A stretch of DNA of 64,000 nucleotides from Acidobacteriota bacterium. GTDB lineage: Bacteria > Acidobacteriota > Vicinamibacteria > Fen-336. Positions 38,765-47,297 of the stretch are shown here, in pieces. The notes beneath the pieces were generated by a model. The model was not told where the DNA came from and did no database searches. It saw only the letters and a list, made by a program, of their open reading frames with translations. The position numbers and the translations under genes were made by a program. Numbering within the stretch: the stretch's first letter is position 1; every line of letters begins with the position of its first letter. The stretch covers positions 1-64,000 of the forward strand of contig WYBL01000020.1 in assembly GCA_011526565.1 (NCBI GenBank), written 5' to 3'.

Positions 38765-41425
38765 TCAGGAACTGCGCAACAGCCGCGACGGGTCGATCGC
38801 CAGGACGGCGCGGGCGGGCAGCCACGCCGCGCACAGGGCGACCGCGAAGAGCAGTGCCGGCAGGCCCACGAAGGCCAGCGCGTCGGGGCGCACCGCGCCC
38901 TGGAAGGCGCTGACCATCGCGCGCCCGAGCAGGGTGGAGAGGCCGAGGCCGATCGCCACCCCGGTGCCGGTGAGCACCGCCGCCTGACGCAGCGTCAGGC
39001 CCAGCAGGTCGCGGCCCGAGGCCCCCAGCGCCAGCCGCACGCCGAACTCGCCCTCGCGCAGCGCGACGCGGTAGGCCATCACCCCGTAGATGCCCGACAC
39101 CGCGAGCAGCAGGGCGACCAGCGCAATCGCGCCCATCACCGCAGCGCCGAACTGCAGCCCGATCGTGCTGCGCGCGAGGGCCTCGCGCATCGTCTTCACG
39201 CCGGAGGCGGGCAGCGCCGGGTCGATCGCCGCGATCGCCTGACGCGCACCGTCGACCAGCGCCTCCGGCGCCCCCGCGGTGCGCAGGCCGAAGGTGAGCT
39301 GGGTCGGCGCGGCCTGGTCCAGCGGGCGGTAGACGGTCGGAAACTCGCGGCGCGCGAACCACTGGTGCACGACGTCGCCGCAGACGCCCACGACCGTGAG
39401 GACCGGCGCGTCCGCCTGGCCGAGGCGGAAGCGGCGGCCGAGCGGCTCCTGCCCGGGCCAGTGGCGCTCTGCGAAGCTGCGGCTGACGACCGCCACGCGC
39501 TCCGCCGCTGCGTCGTCGCTCGCGCGCAACTCGCGGCCGGCCACGACCGGGATCCCCATCGCGGCGAAGTAGCCGGGCGCGACAACGCGGTTGTCGGCGA
39601 TCGGCGCCCGGCTGGGCTCGACGGCGGGGCCGCCTTCGACGAACACCGAGCGCCCCGAGTTGTCGTTGCGCGACGGCAGCACGTTGGCGATCGCCACGGC
39701 GTCCACGCCAGGCAGCTCGCCCAACCGCTCCCCGGCTCGGCGCGCAAAGGCCGCGCGGGCCGCCTCGTCTACGTAGTCGCGCTCGGGCAGCGAGACGGCG
39801 AAGGTGAGCAACCCGTCGGGGTCGAAGCCGAGCGGGCCCTGGGTGAAGCGCTGCGCGGTCTGCCAGGAGAGCCCGGCGCCGACGACCAGCGCCAGCGCGC
39901 AGGCCACCTCCGCGACGACCAGCACGTTCCGCCCGCGCTGCCGCACTCCGGACGCGCCGCGCCCGCCCTGCCGCAGCGTCTCGGCCGCCGGCGTGCGCGA
40001 CGCACGGATCGCAGGCCAGGCGCTGAACACGAGCATCGCGAGCCCGCCGATCACCAGCGTGAAGGCGAAGGTGCGGCCGTCGACGTCGATCCCGGCCCAG
40101 CCCGGCACGAAGCGCTGGACGTCGGCGGGCATCGACTCGCGCATCGCGCGGGTTGCGAGCAGGGTCAGCGGCAGCGAGACGATCGCGCCGGCGGCCGCCG
40201 CCACCAGGCCCTCGGTGACGAGCTGGCGCACGATGCGGCCGCGGGCCGCGCCCAGCGCCAGGCGCACGGCCAGCTCGCCCTGGCGCTCGGTGGCGCGGGC
40301 CAGCGTCAGGTTGGCGACGTTGACGCAGGCGATCAGCAGCAGGAACAGCGCCGCGGCCTGCCACACGGCCATCACGCCGCGCAGGCCCGCGTCCTCGTAG
40401 CCGACCTGCAGGTCGACGACTACCGCCTCGCTGCCGGCGTTGGTCTGCGGGTGGTCCTGGGCGAGGCGAGCGGCGATCGCGGCGAGCTGCGCACGCCCCT
40501 GCTCCAGGCTGACGCCGGGGGCGAGCCGGCCGATGGCCGACAGGTAGTGGCGGTCGCGCGGCGCGTCGGCGGCGATCGACAGCGGCGCCCACAGCTCGGC
40601 GCCTTCGGGGAACAGGAACCGCGGCGGCGCGATGCCGATCACCACGTGGCTGACGCCGTCGAGCAGCAGGCTGCGGCCGACGAGGCCCGGGTCGGCGCCG
40701 AAGCTGCGCTTCCACAGCGCGTCGCCGATCACCACCACGTGCCGCTTCGCGGGTTCCGCTTCGTCCGGGCGGAAGCCGCGCCCCAGCACCGGCGGCGTGC
40801 CGAGCACGTCGAAGAACGCGGGAGACACGAGGAAGCCCTGGACCCGCTCGGGCAGGCCCCCGCCCTGCACGTTGACGTCCCACCACTCGAGGCCGACCAG
40901 CGCATCGAACGCGGAGGCTGCCTGCTGCCAGTCGCGGAAGTCGGCGGGCGACAGCGTCGAGCGGTCGAAGTGCTCGGTCTGCGGCGCGCGCTGCCAGGCG
41001 CGCACCAGCCGATCCTGGTGCGGGTAGTCCATCGGCCGCAGCAGCAGCGCGTCGAAGGCGCTGAACAGCGTCGCGTTGGCGGCCAGGCCGACCGCGAGGG
41101 TGACCACCACCAGCAGGCTGACCGCCGGCCGCCGCAGCAGCCCGCGCAGCGCCATTCTCAGTTCGTGGGCGACCTGGTCCATGACTCTCCCTTTCGCCGG
41201 CAAGGCGCCCGCAGCGCCACGCGCCCATGCGGCTCGGGCGCGGTGGCCCCAGAGCGACAGCGCCGTCGCGGCTCCCGTTCCCCAGTACCAGAGTTCGGCC
41301 TGCCAGGCGCCCGCCGGCGCGCGCCGCGCGTGTTCTTCGTGCAGGTCGCCCATCACCTCGTCGCGCACCGCCTCGGGCAGCGCCGCCGAGAGCCACAGCC
41401 GGGCGAGGCGAGACGGTCCTTTCAC
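38765..41425 (-). CDS. ADOP-family duplicated ABC transporter permease (MacB-like)
   Basis: The 886-aa protein has a short N-terminal ADOP domain (SAALPEAVRDEVMGDLHEEH). Two MacB/FtsX-type permease units follow, each with four membrane helices and a periplasmic domain. The repeated C-terminal signature appears as RQGELAVRLALGAARGRI and REGEFGVRLALGASGRDL. No ATPase is encoded nearby, as usual for these orphan permeases. The GTG start overlaps the PadR stop (GTGA). PadR plus ADOP is a hallmark pair of Acidobacteriota; the exported substrate is unknown. Confidence 0.9.
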   Translation of the reverse strand: MKGPSRLARLWLSAALPEAVRDEVMGDLHEEHARRAPAGAWQAELWYWGTGAATALSLWGHRARAAWARGAAGALPAKGRVMDQVAHELRMALRGLLRRPAVSLLVVVTLAVGLAANATLFSAFDALLLRPMDYPHQDRLVRAWQRAPQTEHFDRSTLSPADFRDWQQAASAFDALVGLEWWDVNVQGGGLPERVQGFLVSPAFFDVLGTPPVLGRGFRPDEAEPAKRHVVVIGDALWKRSFGADPGLVGRSLLLDGVSHVVIGIAPPRFLFPEGAELWAPLSIAADAPRDRHYLSAIGRLAPGVSLEQGRAQLAAIAARLAQDHPQTNAGSEAVVVDLQVGYEDAGLRGVMAVWQAAALFLLLIACVNVANLTLARATERQGELAVRLALGAARGRIVRQLVTEGLVAAAAGAIVSLPLTLLATRAMRESMPADVQRFVPGWAGIDVDGRTFAFTLVIGGLAMLVFSAWPAIRASRTPAAETLRQGGRGASGVRQRGRNVLVVAEVACALALVVGAGLSWQTAQRFTQGPLGFDPDGLLTFAVSLPERDYVDEAARAAFARRAGERLGELPGVDAVAIANVLPSRNDNSGRSVFVEGGPAVEPSRAPIADNRVVAPGYFAAMGIPVVAGRELRASDDAAAERVAVVSRSFAERHWPGQEPLGRRFRLGQADAPVLTVVGVCGDVVHQWFARREFPTVYRPLDQAAPTQLTFGLRTAGAPEALVDGARQAIAAIDPALPASGVKTMREALARSTIGLQFGAAVMGAIALVALLLAVSGIYGVMAYRVALREGEFGVRLALGASGRDLLGLTLRQAAVLTGTGVAIGLGLSTLLGRAMVSAFQGAVRPDALAFVGLPALLFAVALCAAWLPARAVLAIDPSRLLRSS

Positions 41426-41748
41426 GGTCGCTCCAGCCGTGCCTCGAGCCCGTCCCACAGGGCGAGCAGCGTGCGCCGGCTCGCGCTCAGCGCGCGCAAC
41501 CCCGCAACCGTGACGGCGTAGTAGCGGCGCGCGCGTCCCCCGCGCTCGGCCAGCGGCTCGCCGAGCCGCGACTGGAGCAGGCCCTTCTGCTCCAGCCGCT
41601 CCAGGGCCGTGTACAGCGCGCCCCGCGTCAGCCGGCGGCCGGCAGCCTCGAGATCCTCCAGCAGCGGCACGGCGTAGGCGTCGACGTCCCGCCGCAACAC
41701 CGCGAGCAGCACGACCTGTTCCAGTTCACCGAGATGGATGCTTTTCAT
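41422..41748 (-). CDS. PadR-family transcriptional regulator
   Basis: This is a 108-aa stand-alone PadR winged helix. HLGELEQVVLLAVLRRD and GALYTALERLEQKGLLQSRL carry the recognition region, and ARRYYAVT forms the wing. It is coupled to the permease gene and probably represses the pair. A 6-bp inverted repeat lies 2 bp upstream of its ATG, consistent with autoregulation. Confidence 0.92.
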   Translation of the reverse strand: MKSIHLGELEQVVLLAVLRRDVDAYAVPLLEDLEAAGRRLTRGALYTALERLEQKGLLQSRLGEPLAERGGRARRYYAVTVAGLRALSASRRTLLALWDGLEARLERP

Positions 41749-41750
41749 GA

Positions 41751-41765
41751 GCCTACAACGTAGGC
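41751..41765. promoter_or_regulatory. Candidate PadR operator
   Basis: GCCTAC-AAC-GTAGGC is a perfect inverted repeat with 6-bp arms and a 3-bp centre, directly before the PadR ATG and between the divergent PadR and DinB-like genes. It could control both. Confidence 0.55.
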
Positions 41766-41815
41766 AATACGCGCGAGCTCGTCCCGCGGTTCCCCCATCT
41801 CCCGCACAATCGGGC

Positions 41816-42352
41816 ATGCACTTCGATCCCGAGACGGCGTTCCCGCTGCTGGAACGCACCCCCCGCCTGCTGGACGCGTGGCTGCGCGACCTGCCGGCGG
41901 CCTGGCTCGACGTCGACGAGGGCCCCGGCACCTACTCGCCCCGCGACGTCGTCGGCCACCTGATCCACGGCGAGGAGGCCGACTGGGCCCCGCGCCTGCA
42001 CCACGTCCTGGCGCACGGCACCGCGCGCCCCTTCGAGCCGTTCGATCGCGAGGGCTTCGTCGCGGCGTACCGCGGTCGACCGATCGGCGACCTGCTCGAC
42101 CGCTTCGCGCGGCTGCGCGCGGAGAGCCTCGCCTCCTTCCGGGCCGCCGCGGCGCACCCCGGGCTCTGGGAACGGCGCGGATCGCACCCGGAACTCGGCG
42201 AAGTGAACGTCGGGCAACTCGCCGCGACCTGGGTGGTGCACGACCTCGGCCACCTGCGCCAGATCGCCCGCGCGATGGCCCGCGCGTACGCCGACGCCGT
42301 GGGTCCGTGGCGCGCGTATCTCACGATCCTGGAGCCGCCTCCGGCCCTATAA
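41816..42352 (+). CDS. DinB-like four-helix protein
   Basis: The 178-aa protein matches the DinB/YfiT-like helical bundle fold. Metal-ligand histidines are in DVVGHLIHGEEADW and VVHDLGHLRQIAR, the usual three-His arrangement of the superfamily. Members include thiol transferases and proteins of unknown role. It lies divergent from PadR, and the two may share the operator at 41751. The stop overlaps the TATAAT box of the next gene. Confidence 0.83.
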   Translation: MHFDPETAFPLLERTPRLLDAWLRDLPAAWLDVDEGPGTYSPRDVVGHLIHGEEADWAPRLHHVLAHGTARPFEPFDREGFVAAYRGRPIGDLLDRFARLRAESLASFRAAAAHPGLWERRGSHPELGEVNVGQLAATWVVHDLGHLRQIARAMARAYADAVGPWRAYLTILEPPPAL

Positions 42353-42354
42353 TC
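42349..42354 (+). promoter_or_regulatory. Consensus -10 TATAAT before the amidase/actin operon
   Basis: A perfect TATAAT overlaps the stop of the DinB-like gene and lies 12 bp before the ATG at 42367. No clear -35 is seen. It probably drives the six-gene operon that follows. Confidence 0.55.
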
Positions 42355-42366
42355 CGGGGCAATCGC

Positions 42367-43812
42367 ATGATTGCCGGGGCCAAGGCGCCTGACGCCGGAC
42401 CGCTGCCGCGGGTTCGCCCGCACGCCACCACCCGCACCGCGGGCGGCCCGGAGGAGCCGGCCCCGGCCAGGCCGACGCTCGCCAGGCCCGATCCGTTCGT
42501 CGCCCGGCTGGAGCACGTCAGCGCGCGGATTTCGGACCCCGCCGCCAAGCTGCGCTTCCTGCGCGAGTCGCTGGCCCAGAAGGAGGCCCTCGACGAGCGC
42601 GTGCAGGCCGTGCCGGTGGCCCCGGTTCGCCACCTGCTGCAGCGCCTGCTCGGCCTCGACCGCATCCAGCACCTGCTGCACCGCCGCGACCTCCAGGGCA
42701 CGGCGGCCGACGTCGCGGGGCCCGCGACCGCCCGCGTCAGCGGCGTCGCCGCGCTGGCGCTGGTCCTCGCGCTGGCGGCCGTGGCGTGGTCGCTGCGCAC
42801 CGCTCCGGCCCCCGCCGTGGTTCCCGCGCCGGGCACCGCCGTCGTGCCGGCGGCCGCTCCCGGGTCGCCGGCGCCGGCGACCGTGCCCCCCACCCAGGGC
42901 GTGCGTCCGGAACGCATCTGGCTGGTCGAGAAGAGCGCGACCCACGAGCTGTGGAGCAACGGCCTGCGGATCGACACCAGCCTGGTGGTGATGGGCGCTC
43001 CCCGCGCGTTCCGCGTCTTCGACCGCGGGCGCGGCCTGCAGCCCGAGGTCTTCACCGAGCCCGTCGGCATCCTGTTCCACACTTCCGAGAGCGACGTCTG
43101 GCCGCTCGACGCCGGCTTCAACGAGAACCTGCGCGACAGCACCCAGCGGCTGCTGCGCTACCTGCGCCGCAACACCACCTACCACTATCTGATCGACCGC
43201 TTCGGCCGCGTGTGGCGGGTGGTGGACGAGGGTTCCAAGGCGAACCACGCCGGGAACTCGGTGTGGGCCGACGGTGAGCGGGTGTTCCTGAACCTGAACC
43301 ACGCCTTCCTGGCGGTCTCGTTCGAGACCCGCTGGGAGGGCGGGCGCGCGCTGCCGATCACGGAGGCGCAGTTCGCCGCCGGCCGGCTGCTGACCGACCA
43401 GCTCCGCCAGCGCCACGACATCCCGCCGCAGATGGCCGTCGCCCACGGGCTCGCCAGCGTGAACCCGAAGAAGCGGCTGATCGGCCACCACGTCGACTGG
43501 GCGCGCGGCTTCCCGTTCGCCGCGTTCGGCCTCGACAACGCCTACCGCGTGCCGTCGCCCGCGGTCGAGCTGTTCGGCTTCGGCTACGACGACGAGTTCC
43601 TGCGCGTGATGCAGGAGCCGTGGCCCGGAGTGCGGCTCGCGGAGGCGAAGCTGGCCCGCGAGGCGGCGGCCGCAGGACTCACCCCCGAAGCGCTGCGCCG
43701 GCAGCGGCAGGAGCTCTACGACGCATGGATCGCGGACCAGGTGCGGGCCGACGAGGCGCGCACCCCGGTCGCGGAGGACACGGCCCCGGGCGCCGGGGCG
43801 ACGGAGGATTAG
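42367..43812 (+). CDS. Membrane-anchored N-acetylmuramoyl-L-alanine amidase (Amidase_2/PGRP fold)
   Basis: The 481-aa protein has a cytoplasmic N-terminal part (1-120, Pro/Arg-rich, helical), one membrane helix (about 124-143) and an Ala/Pro linker. A periplasmic Amidase_2 domain (about 220-400) completes it. Zinc-ligand His residues are in GILFHTSES and KRLIGHHVDWARGFPF, and NTTYHYLIDRFGRVW is typical of the fold. It should cut or bind peptidoglycan stem peptides. The actin-like gene starts 7 bp after the stop, so a cytoplasmic tail linked to a cytoskeletal filament is plausible. Confidence 0.87.
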   Translation: MIAGAKAPDAGPLPRVRPHATTRTAGGPEEPAPARPTLARPDPFVARLEHVSARISDPAAKLRFLRESLAQKEALDERVQAVPVAPVRHLLQRLLGLDRIQHLLHRRDLQGTAADVAGPATARVSGVAALALVLALAAVAWSLRTAPAPAVVPAPGTAVVPAAAPGSPAPATVPPTQGVRPERIWLVEKSATHELWSNGLRIDTSLVVMGAPRAFRVFDRGRGLQPEVFTEPVGILFHTSESDVWPLDAGFNENLRDSTQRLLRYLRRNTTYHYLIDRFGRVWRVVDEGSKANHAGNSVWADGERVFLNLNHAFLAVSFETRWEGGRALPITEAQFAAGRLLTDQLRQRHDIPPQMAVAHGLASVNPKKRLIGHHVDWARGFPFAAFGLDNAYRVPSPAVELFGFGYDDEFLRVMQEPWPGVRLAEAKLAREAAAAGLTPEALRRQRQELYDAWIADQVRADEARTPVAEDTAPGAGATED

Positions 43813-43819
43813 GAAGACC

Positions 43820-44872
43820 ATGGCCAACGATCATCTCTGGAAGGTCGCCCAGGAAGCCGAGGAGCGCATCAACGAACTGGCGGCGACCTCGCACCCGCTC
43901 GGCGTGGACGTCGGGACCAGCAAGATCGTGGCGGCCCGCCGCCAGGGAAAGGAGCTGCAGACCGCGTCGCAGCTCAACGCCTTCATCCCGGTGCCCTACT
44001 CGAAGTTCACCGAGAAGACGCTGACCCAGAACGCGATCAGCTACTACAAGGACGGCGACGAGCTGGTCATCTTCGGCACCGCCACCGAGCACTTCGCCAA
44101 CATGTTCAACGCGGAGTTCCGGAGGCCGATGGCCGACGGGTTGCTCAACTCGAAGGAGCGCCTCGGCTGGCCGGTGATCGAGGCCATCCTCCAGATGATG
44201 ATCCCGAAGGCGCGGGCGAAGGACGAGGTGCTCGCCTTCTCGGTGCCGGCGGCGTCGGACGGCCGCAACTCCGCGCTGACCTACCACGAGGCCACGTTCC
44301 GCGGCTACTTCCAGTCGCTCGGCTACAACGCGATCGCCATCAACGAGGGCCTGGCCGTGATCTTCGCCGAGCTGGAGAGCGAGAACTTCACCGGCATCGG
44401 CATCTCCTGCGGCGGCGGCATGTGCAACGTCGCGCTGTCGTTCCTGTCGATCCCGTCGATCCTGTTCAGCATCGCCAAGGGCGGCGACTTCATCGACCAG
44501 GCCGTGGGCACCGTCGTCAACGAGCACGCCACCCGGGTCAAGATGATGAAGGAGGAGAGCCTCGACCTCTCCAAGGCGCCCAAGGACAAGCTGGAGAAGG
44601 CGCTCCACATCTACTACCAGGACCTGGTCGAAGAGCTCGTCGGCTCGCTGCGCCGGGCCATCTCGCGCGCCGAGAAGCTGCCCAAGGCCGACCGGCCGCT
44701 GCCGATCGTGCTGGCCGGCGGCACCGCCAAGCCGAAGGGCTTCCGCGAGATGTTCGAGCGCACGCTGCGCGCCGAGCCGATGCCGATCGAGGTCTCCGAG
44801 GTGAAGCTGGCGGCCGACCCGCTGACCGCCACCGCGCGCGGGGCCCTGATCGCCGCGATGTACGAGAAGTAG
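43820..44872 (+). CDS. Actin-like ATPase (MreB/MamK superfamily, divergent)
   Basis: This 350-aa protein shows the actin-fold ATP motifs: phosphate 1 GVDVGTSKIVAAR (from residue 28), phosphate 2 GISCGGGMCNVALS and adenosine VLAGGTAKPKGF. It is close in length to MreB but differs strongly from MreB and FtsA by eye, including the N-terminal 25-residue extension. No membrane-targeting helix is obvious. It is second in an operon with a peptidoglycan amidase and two AAA proteins, suggesting a dedicated filament system rather than the main rod-shape MreB. ParM-like plasmid segregation is unlikely, as no parR or centromere is seen. Confidence 0.85.
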   Translation: MANDHLWKVAQEAEERINELAATSHPLGVDVGTSKIVAARRQGKELQTASQLNAFIPVPYSKFTEKTLTQNAISYYKDGDELVIFGTATEHFANMFNAEFRRPMADGLLNSKERLGWPVIEAILQMMIPKARAKDEVLAFSVPAASDGRNSALTYHEATFRGYFQSLGYNAIAINEGLAVIFAELESENFTGIGISCGGGMCNVALSFLSIPSILFSIAKGGDFIDQAVGTVVNEHATRVKMMKEESLDLSKAPKDKLEKALHIYYQDLVEELVGSLRRAISRAEKLPKADRPLPIVLAGGTAKPKGFREMFERTLRAEPMPIEVSEVKLAADPLTATARGALIAAMYEK

Positions 44873-44906
44873 ACCCCTGTCCCGCCTCCTCCGCGTCGCG
44901 GTCGCC

Positions 44907-47291
44907 ATGGCCCTGTGCCTGGCGGCCGCGGCGCCCGCGTACGCCGTCAAGGAGTGGTACGACCACTACCTTGAGGCCCGCGACCGCCTGCTGCCGGCCC
45001 GCCGCTACGACGAGGCCCTCAAGTCGCTGCAGGAGGCGATCCGTCTCAAGCCGACCTCCGGCCTCAACGAGCGCACCTACGGCCTGGCCTTCGAGAACTA
45101 CCTGCCCTACTACCAGATGGGCCTGTGCTACATGGGCCTCGCCGACTACAACTCGGCGATCCGCTTCTTCAACATGGAGGAGAAGCAGGGGGCGATCCGG
45201 CGCGACGTCAACCTGCAGCGCGAGCTGATCCGCAAGCGGCAGGAGGCGGAGGACCTGGAGCGCCAGCGGCTGGCCCGGGTCCAGCGCCAGGAGTCGGACC
45301 GGCTGCTGCGGGAGGCTGCCGAACTGCGGCGGGCGCGTCGCTTCGAGGACGCCCTCGCCCGCCTGGCCCAGGCCCAGAAGGCGGCCGAGAACCTCGACGT
45401 GGACACCCAGCGCCAGGTCGCCGAAACGCGCGACCGGGTGCGGGCCGAACTCGCGGCAGCCCAGGAGGCCGAGGTTCGGGCCAGGCGCATCGAGGAGGCG
45501 CTCGGCGAGGCGCGGCGGCTGCTGGAGGCCGACTCCCTGGCCGAGGCGGTCGTGCGCTTCGACGTCGTGCTCGAGCTGGACCCGGCCCACCCCGAGGCCA
45601 GCTCCGGCAAGCGCGAGGCGCAGCAGCGGATCCGCGCCTCGCAGACCCGCGCCGAACTGCAGGCGCGCCTCCAGGAAGGCCGCGCCCTGCTCGACGCCGG
45701 CCGCGCGGAGGACGCCCTGCGGCCGCTGACGGAGGCCGCCGCCGACCCCTCGCTGCGCGAGGCGCGGGAGCTGCTCGAGCGCGCCCAGAAGACCGCCGAG
45801 GCGCTGCGCGCGCAGCGTGAGCTGCAGGCCGCGGTCGACGCCCGGATGGCCGCCGGCGAAGCCCGGCTCGGCGAGCGCAAGTGGCCCGAGGCCCAGGTCC
45901 AGTTCGAGGCGGTGCTGCGGCTCGACCCCGGCAACGCGCGCGCCCGCGAGCGGCTCTCGTTCGCCGAGCGCATGACCGGCGAGGCGCTGTTCGCGCGCTT
46001 CCTGCCCAACCAGCCGCCGCTGCTGGCCTTCTTCGAGCCGCGCCAGCCGCGGATCGAGCTCGACACGCCGACGGTGGCCGTGGTCGGCGTCGCCTCCGAC
46101 GACCGCGCGGTGGAGCGCGTCGAGTTCGTGCTGGCCGGCCGGCCCGTCGGCCAGGTGGTGCCGGCGCCGCGCCCCGACCTGCAGTCCCAGCGCAACCTGC
46201 GCTTCGACCGCGTGCTGGACCTGGCGCCGGGCGCCAACACGATCACGGTCACGGCCTTCGACGCCCAGGGCGTCAGCGTCAGCGAGACCTTCGAGGTCAC
46301 CCGCCGGCTGCGCTTCTACGAGACCGAGGCGTTCCTGCCTGCGGCGGGCGCCGGTGCGCTGGCGCTGATCGGGATCGGGCTCGGCGTGCAGCGGGCGCGC
46401 CGCTCGCGCGCGCTGCGCCGCCGCTTCAATCCCTACATCGCGGGCGCGCCCGTGCGCGAGCCGGACATGTTCTACGGCCGCGAGAAGCTGATGGCGCGCA
46501 TCCTCAACGTGCTGCACCACAACTCGCTGATGGTCACCGGCGAGCGGCGGATCGGGAAGACCTCGTTCCTCTACCACCTGCGCCGGCGCCTGGCGGAAGA
46601 CGAGGGCACCGAGTACCAGTTCTTCCCCGTGCTGGTGGACCTGCAGGGCGTCAGCGAGGCCGACTTCTTCCACTCCGCGATGGCCGACGTCGTCGAGGGC
46701 CTGGCGCTCTCGCCGGAGGCGGCGGCCGCGCTGCGCTTCCGCCCCGAGCAGGACGAGTACGACGGCCGCGACTTCAGCCACGACCTGCAGCGGCTGGTCG
46801 AGGAGCTGAAGAAGCGCACGAGCCGCAAGGTGAAGCTGGCGCTGCTGATCGACGAGGTCGACGTGCTCAACGAGTTCTCCGAGCGCGTCAACCAGCGGCT
46901 GCGCAGCATCTTCATGAAGACCTTCTCCGAGCACCTCGTGGCGGTGATGAGCGGGGTCGGCATCCGCCGCTCGTGGAAGAGCGAAGGCAGCCCCTGGTAC
47001 AACTTCTTCGACGAGGTGGAGATCACCCCGCTCTCGCGCGAAGACGCGGAGGCCCTGGTCCGCGAGCCGGTCGAGGGCTTCTTCCGCTTCCGCCCGGAGG
47101 CGGTGCAGGCCATCCTCGACGCCGCAGGCGGCCGCCCGTACCTGATCCAGAAGCTGTGCGTGCACGCCGTCAACCGCATGCTGGAGGCCGGCCGCACGAC
47201 GATCGAGCGCGGCGACGTGGACGCGATCAGCCCCACCGTGCTGGCGGACATCGAGGAACCGGCGGCCGACCAGCGAGCTGTGGCAGACTGA
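44907..47291 (+). CDS. Periplasmic TPR/coiled-coil plus cytoplasmic AAA ATPase, single membrane span
   Basis: The 794-aa protein has a signal-like N-terminus and TPR-type repeats with long coiled coils (20-380, for example RRYDEALKSLQEAIRLKP). An Ig-like beta domain follows (about 385-465), then a membrane helix (about 474-492) and an ORC/STAND-like AAA domain with P-loop GERRIGKTS (about 545) and Walker B LALLIDEVDVL. The layout places sensing modules outside and the ATPase inside. The ATG at 44907 gives a short signal; an in-frame CTG at 44877 would add a more typical basic n-region. It overlaps functionally with the next AAA gene, which lies 6 bp away. Confidence 0.83.
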   Translation: MALCLAAAAPAYAVKEWYDHYLEARDRLLPARRYDEALKSLQEAIRLKPTSGLNERTYGLAFENYLPYYQMGLCYMGLADYNSAIRFFNMEEKQGAIRRDVNLQRELIRKRQEAEDLERQRLARVQRQESDRLLREAAELRRARRFEDALARLAQAQKAAENLDVDTQRQVAETRDRVRAELAAAQEAEVRARRIEEALGEARRLLEADSLAEAVVRFDVVLELDPAHPEASSGKREAQQRIRASQTRAELQARLQEGRALLDAGRAEDALRPLTEAAADPSLREARELLERAQKTAEALRAQRELQAAVDARMAAGEARLGERKWPEAQVQFEAVLRLDPGNARARERLSFAERMTGEALFARFLPNQPPLLAFFEPRQPRIELDTPTVAVVGVASDDRAVERVEFVLAGRPVGQVVPAPRPDLQSQRNLRFDRVLDLAPGANTITVTAFDAQGVSVSETFEVTRRLRFYETEAFLPAAGAGALALIGIGLGVQRARRSRALRRRFNPYIAGAPVREPDMFYGREKLMARILNVLHHNSLMVTGERRIGKTSFLYHLRRRLAEDEGTEYQFFPVLVDLQGVSEADFFHSAMADVVEGLALSPEAAAALRFRPEQDEYDGRDFSHDLQRLVEELKKRTSRKVKLALLIDEVDVLNEFSERVNQRLRSIFMKTFSEHLVAVMSGVGIRRSWKSEGSPWYNFFDEVEITPLSREDAEALVREPVEGFFRFRPEAVQAILDAAGGRPYLIQKLCVHAVNRMLEAGRTTIERGDVDAISPTVLADIEEPAADQRAVAD

Positions 47292-47297
47292 CCCCCG

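Noticed and set aside
43820..44872. MamK of a magnetosome island, or plasmid ParM
   Set aside because: No mam genes, parR or centromere-like repeats are present; neighbours point to envelope functions.
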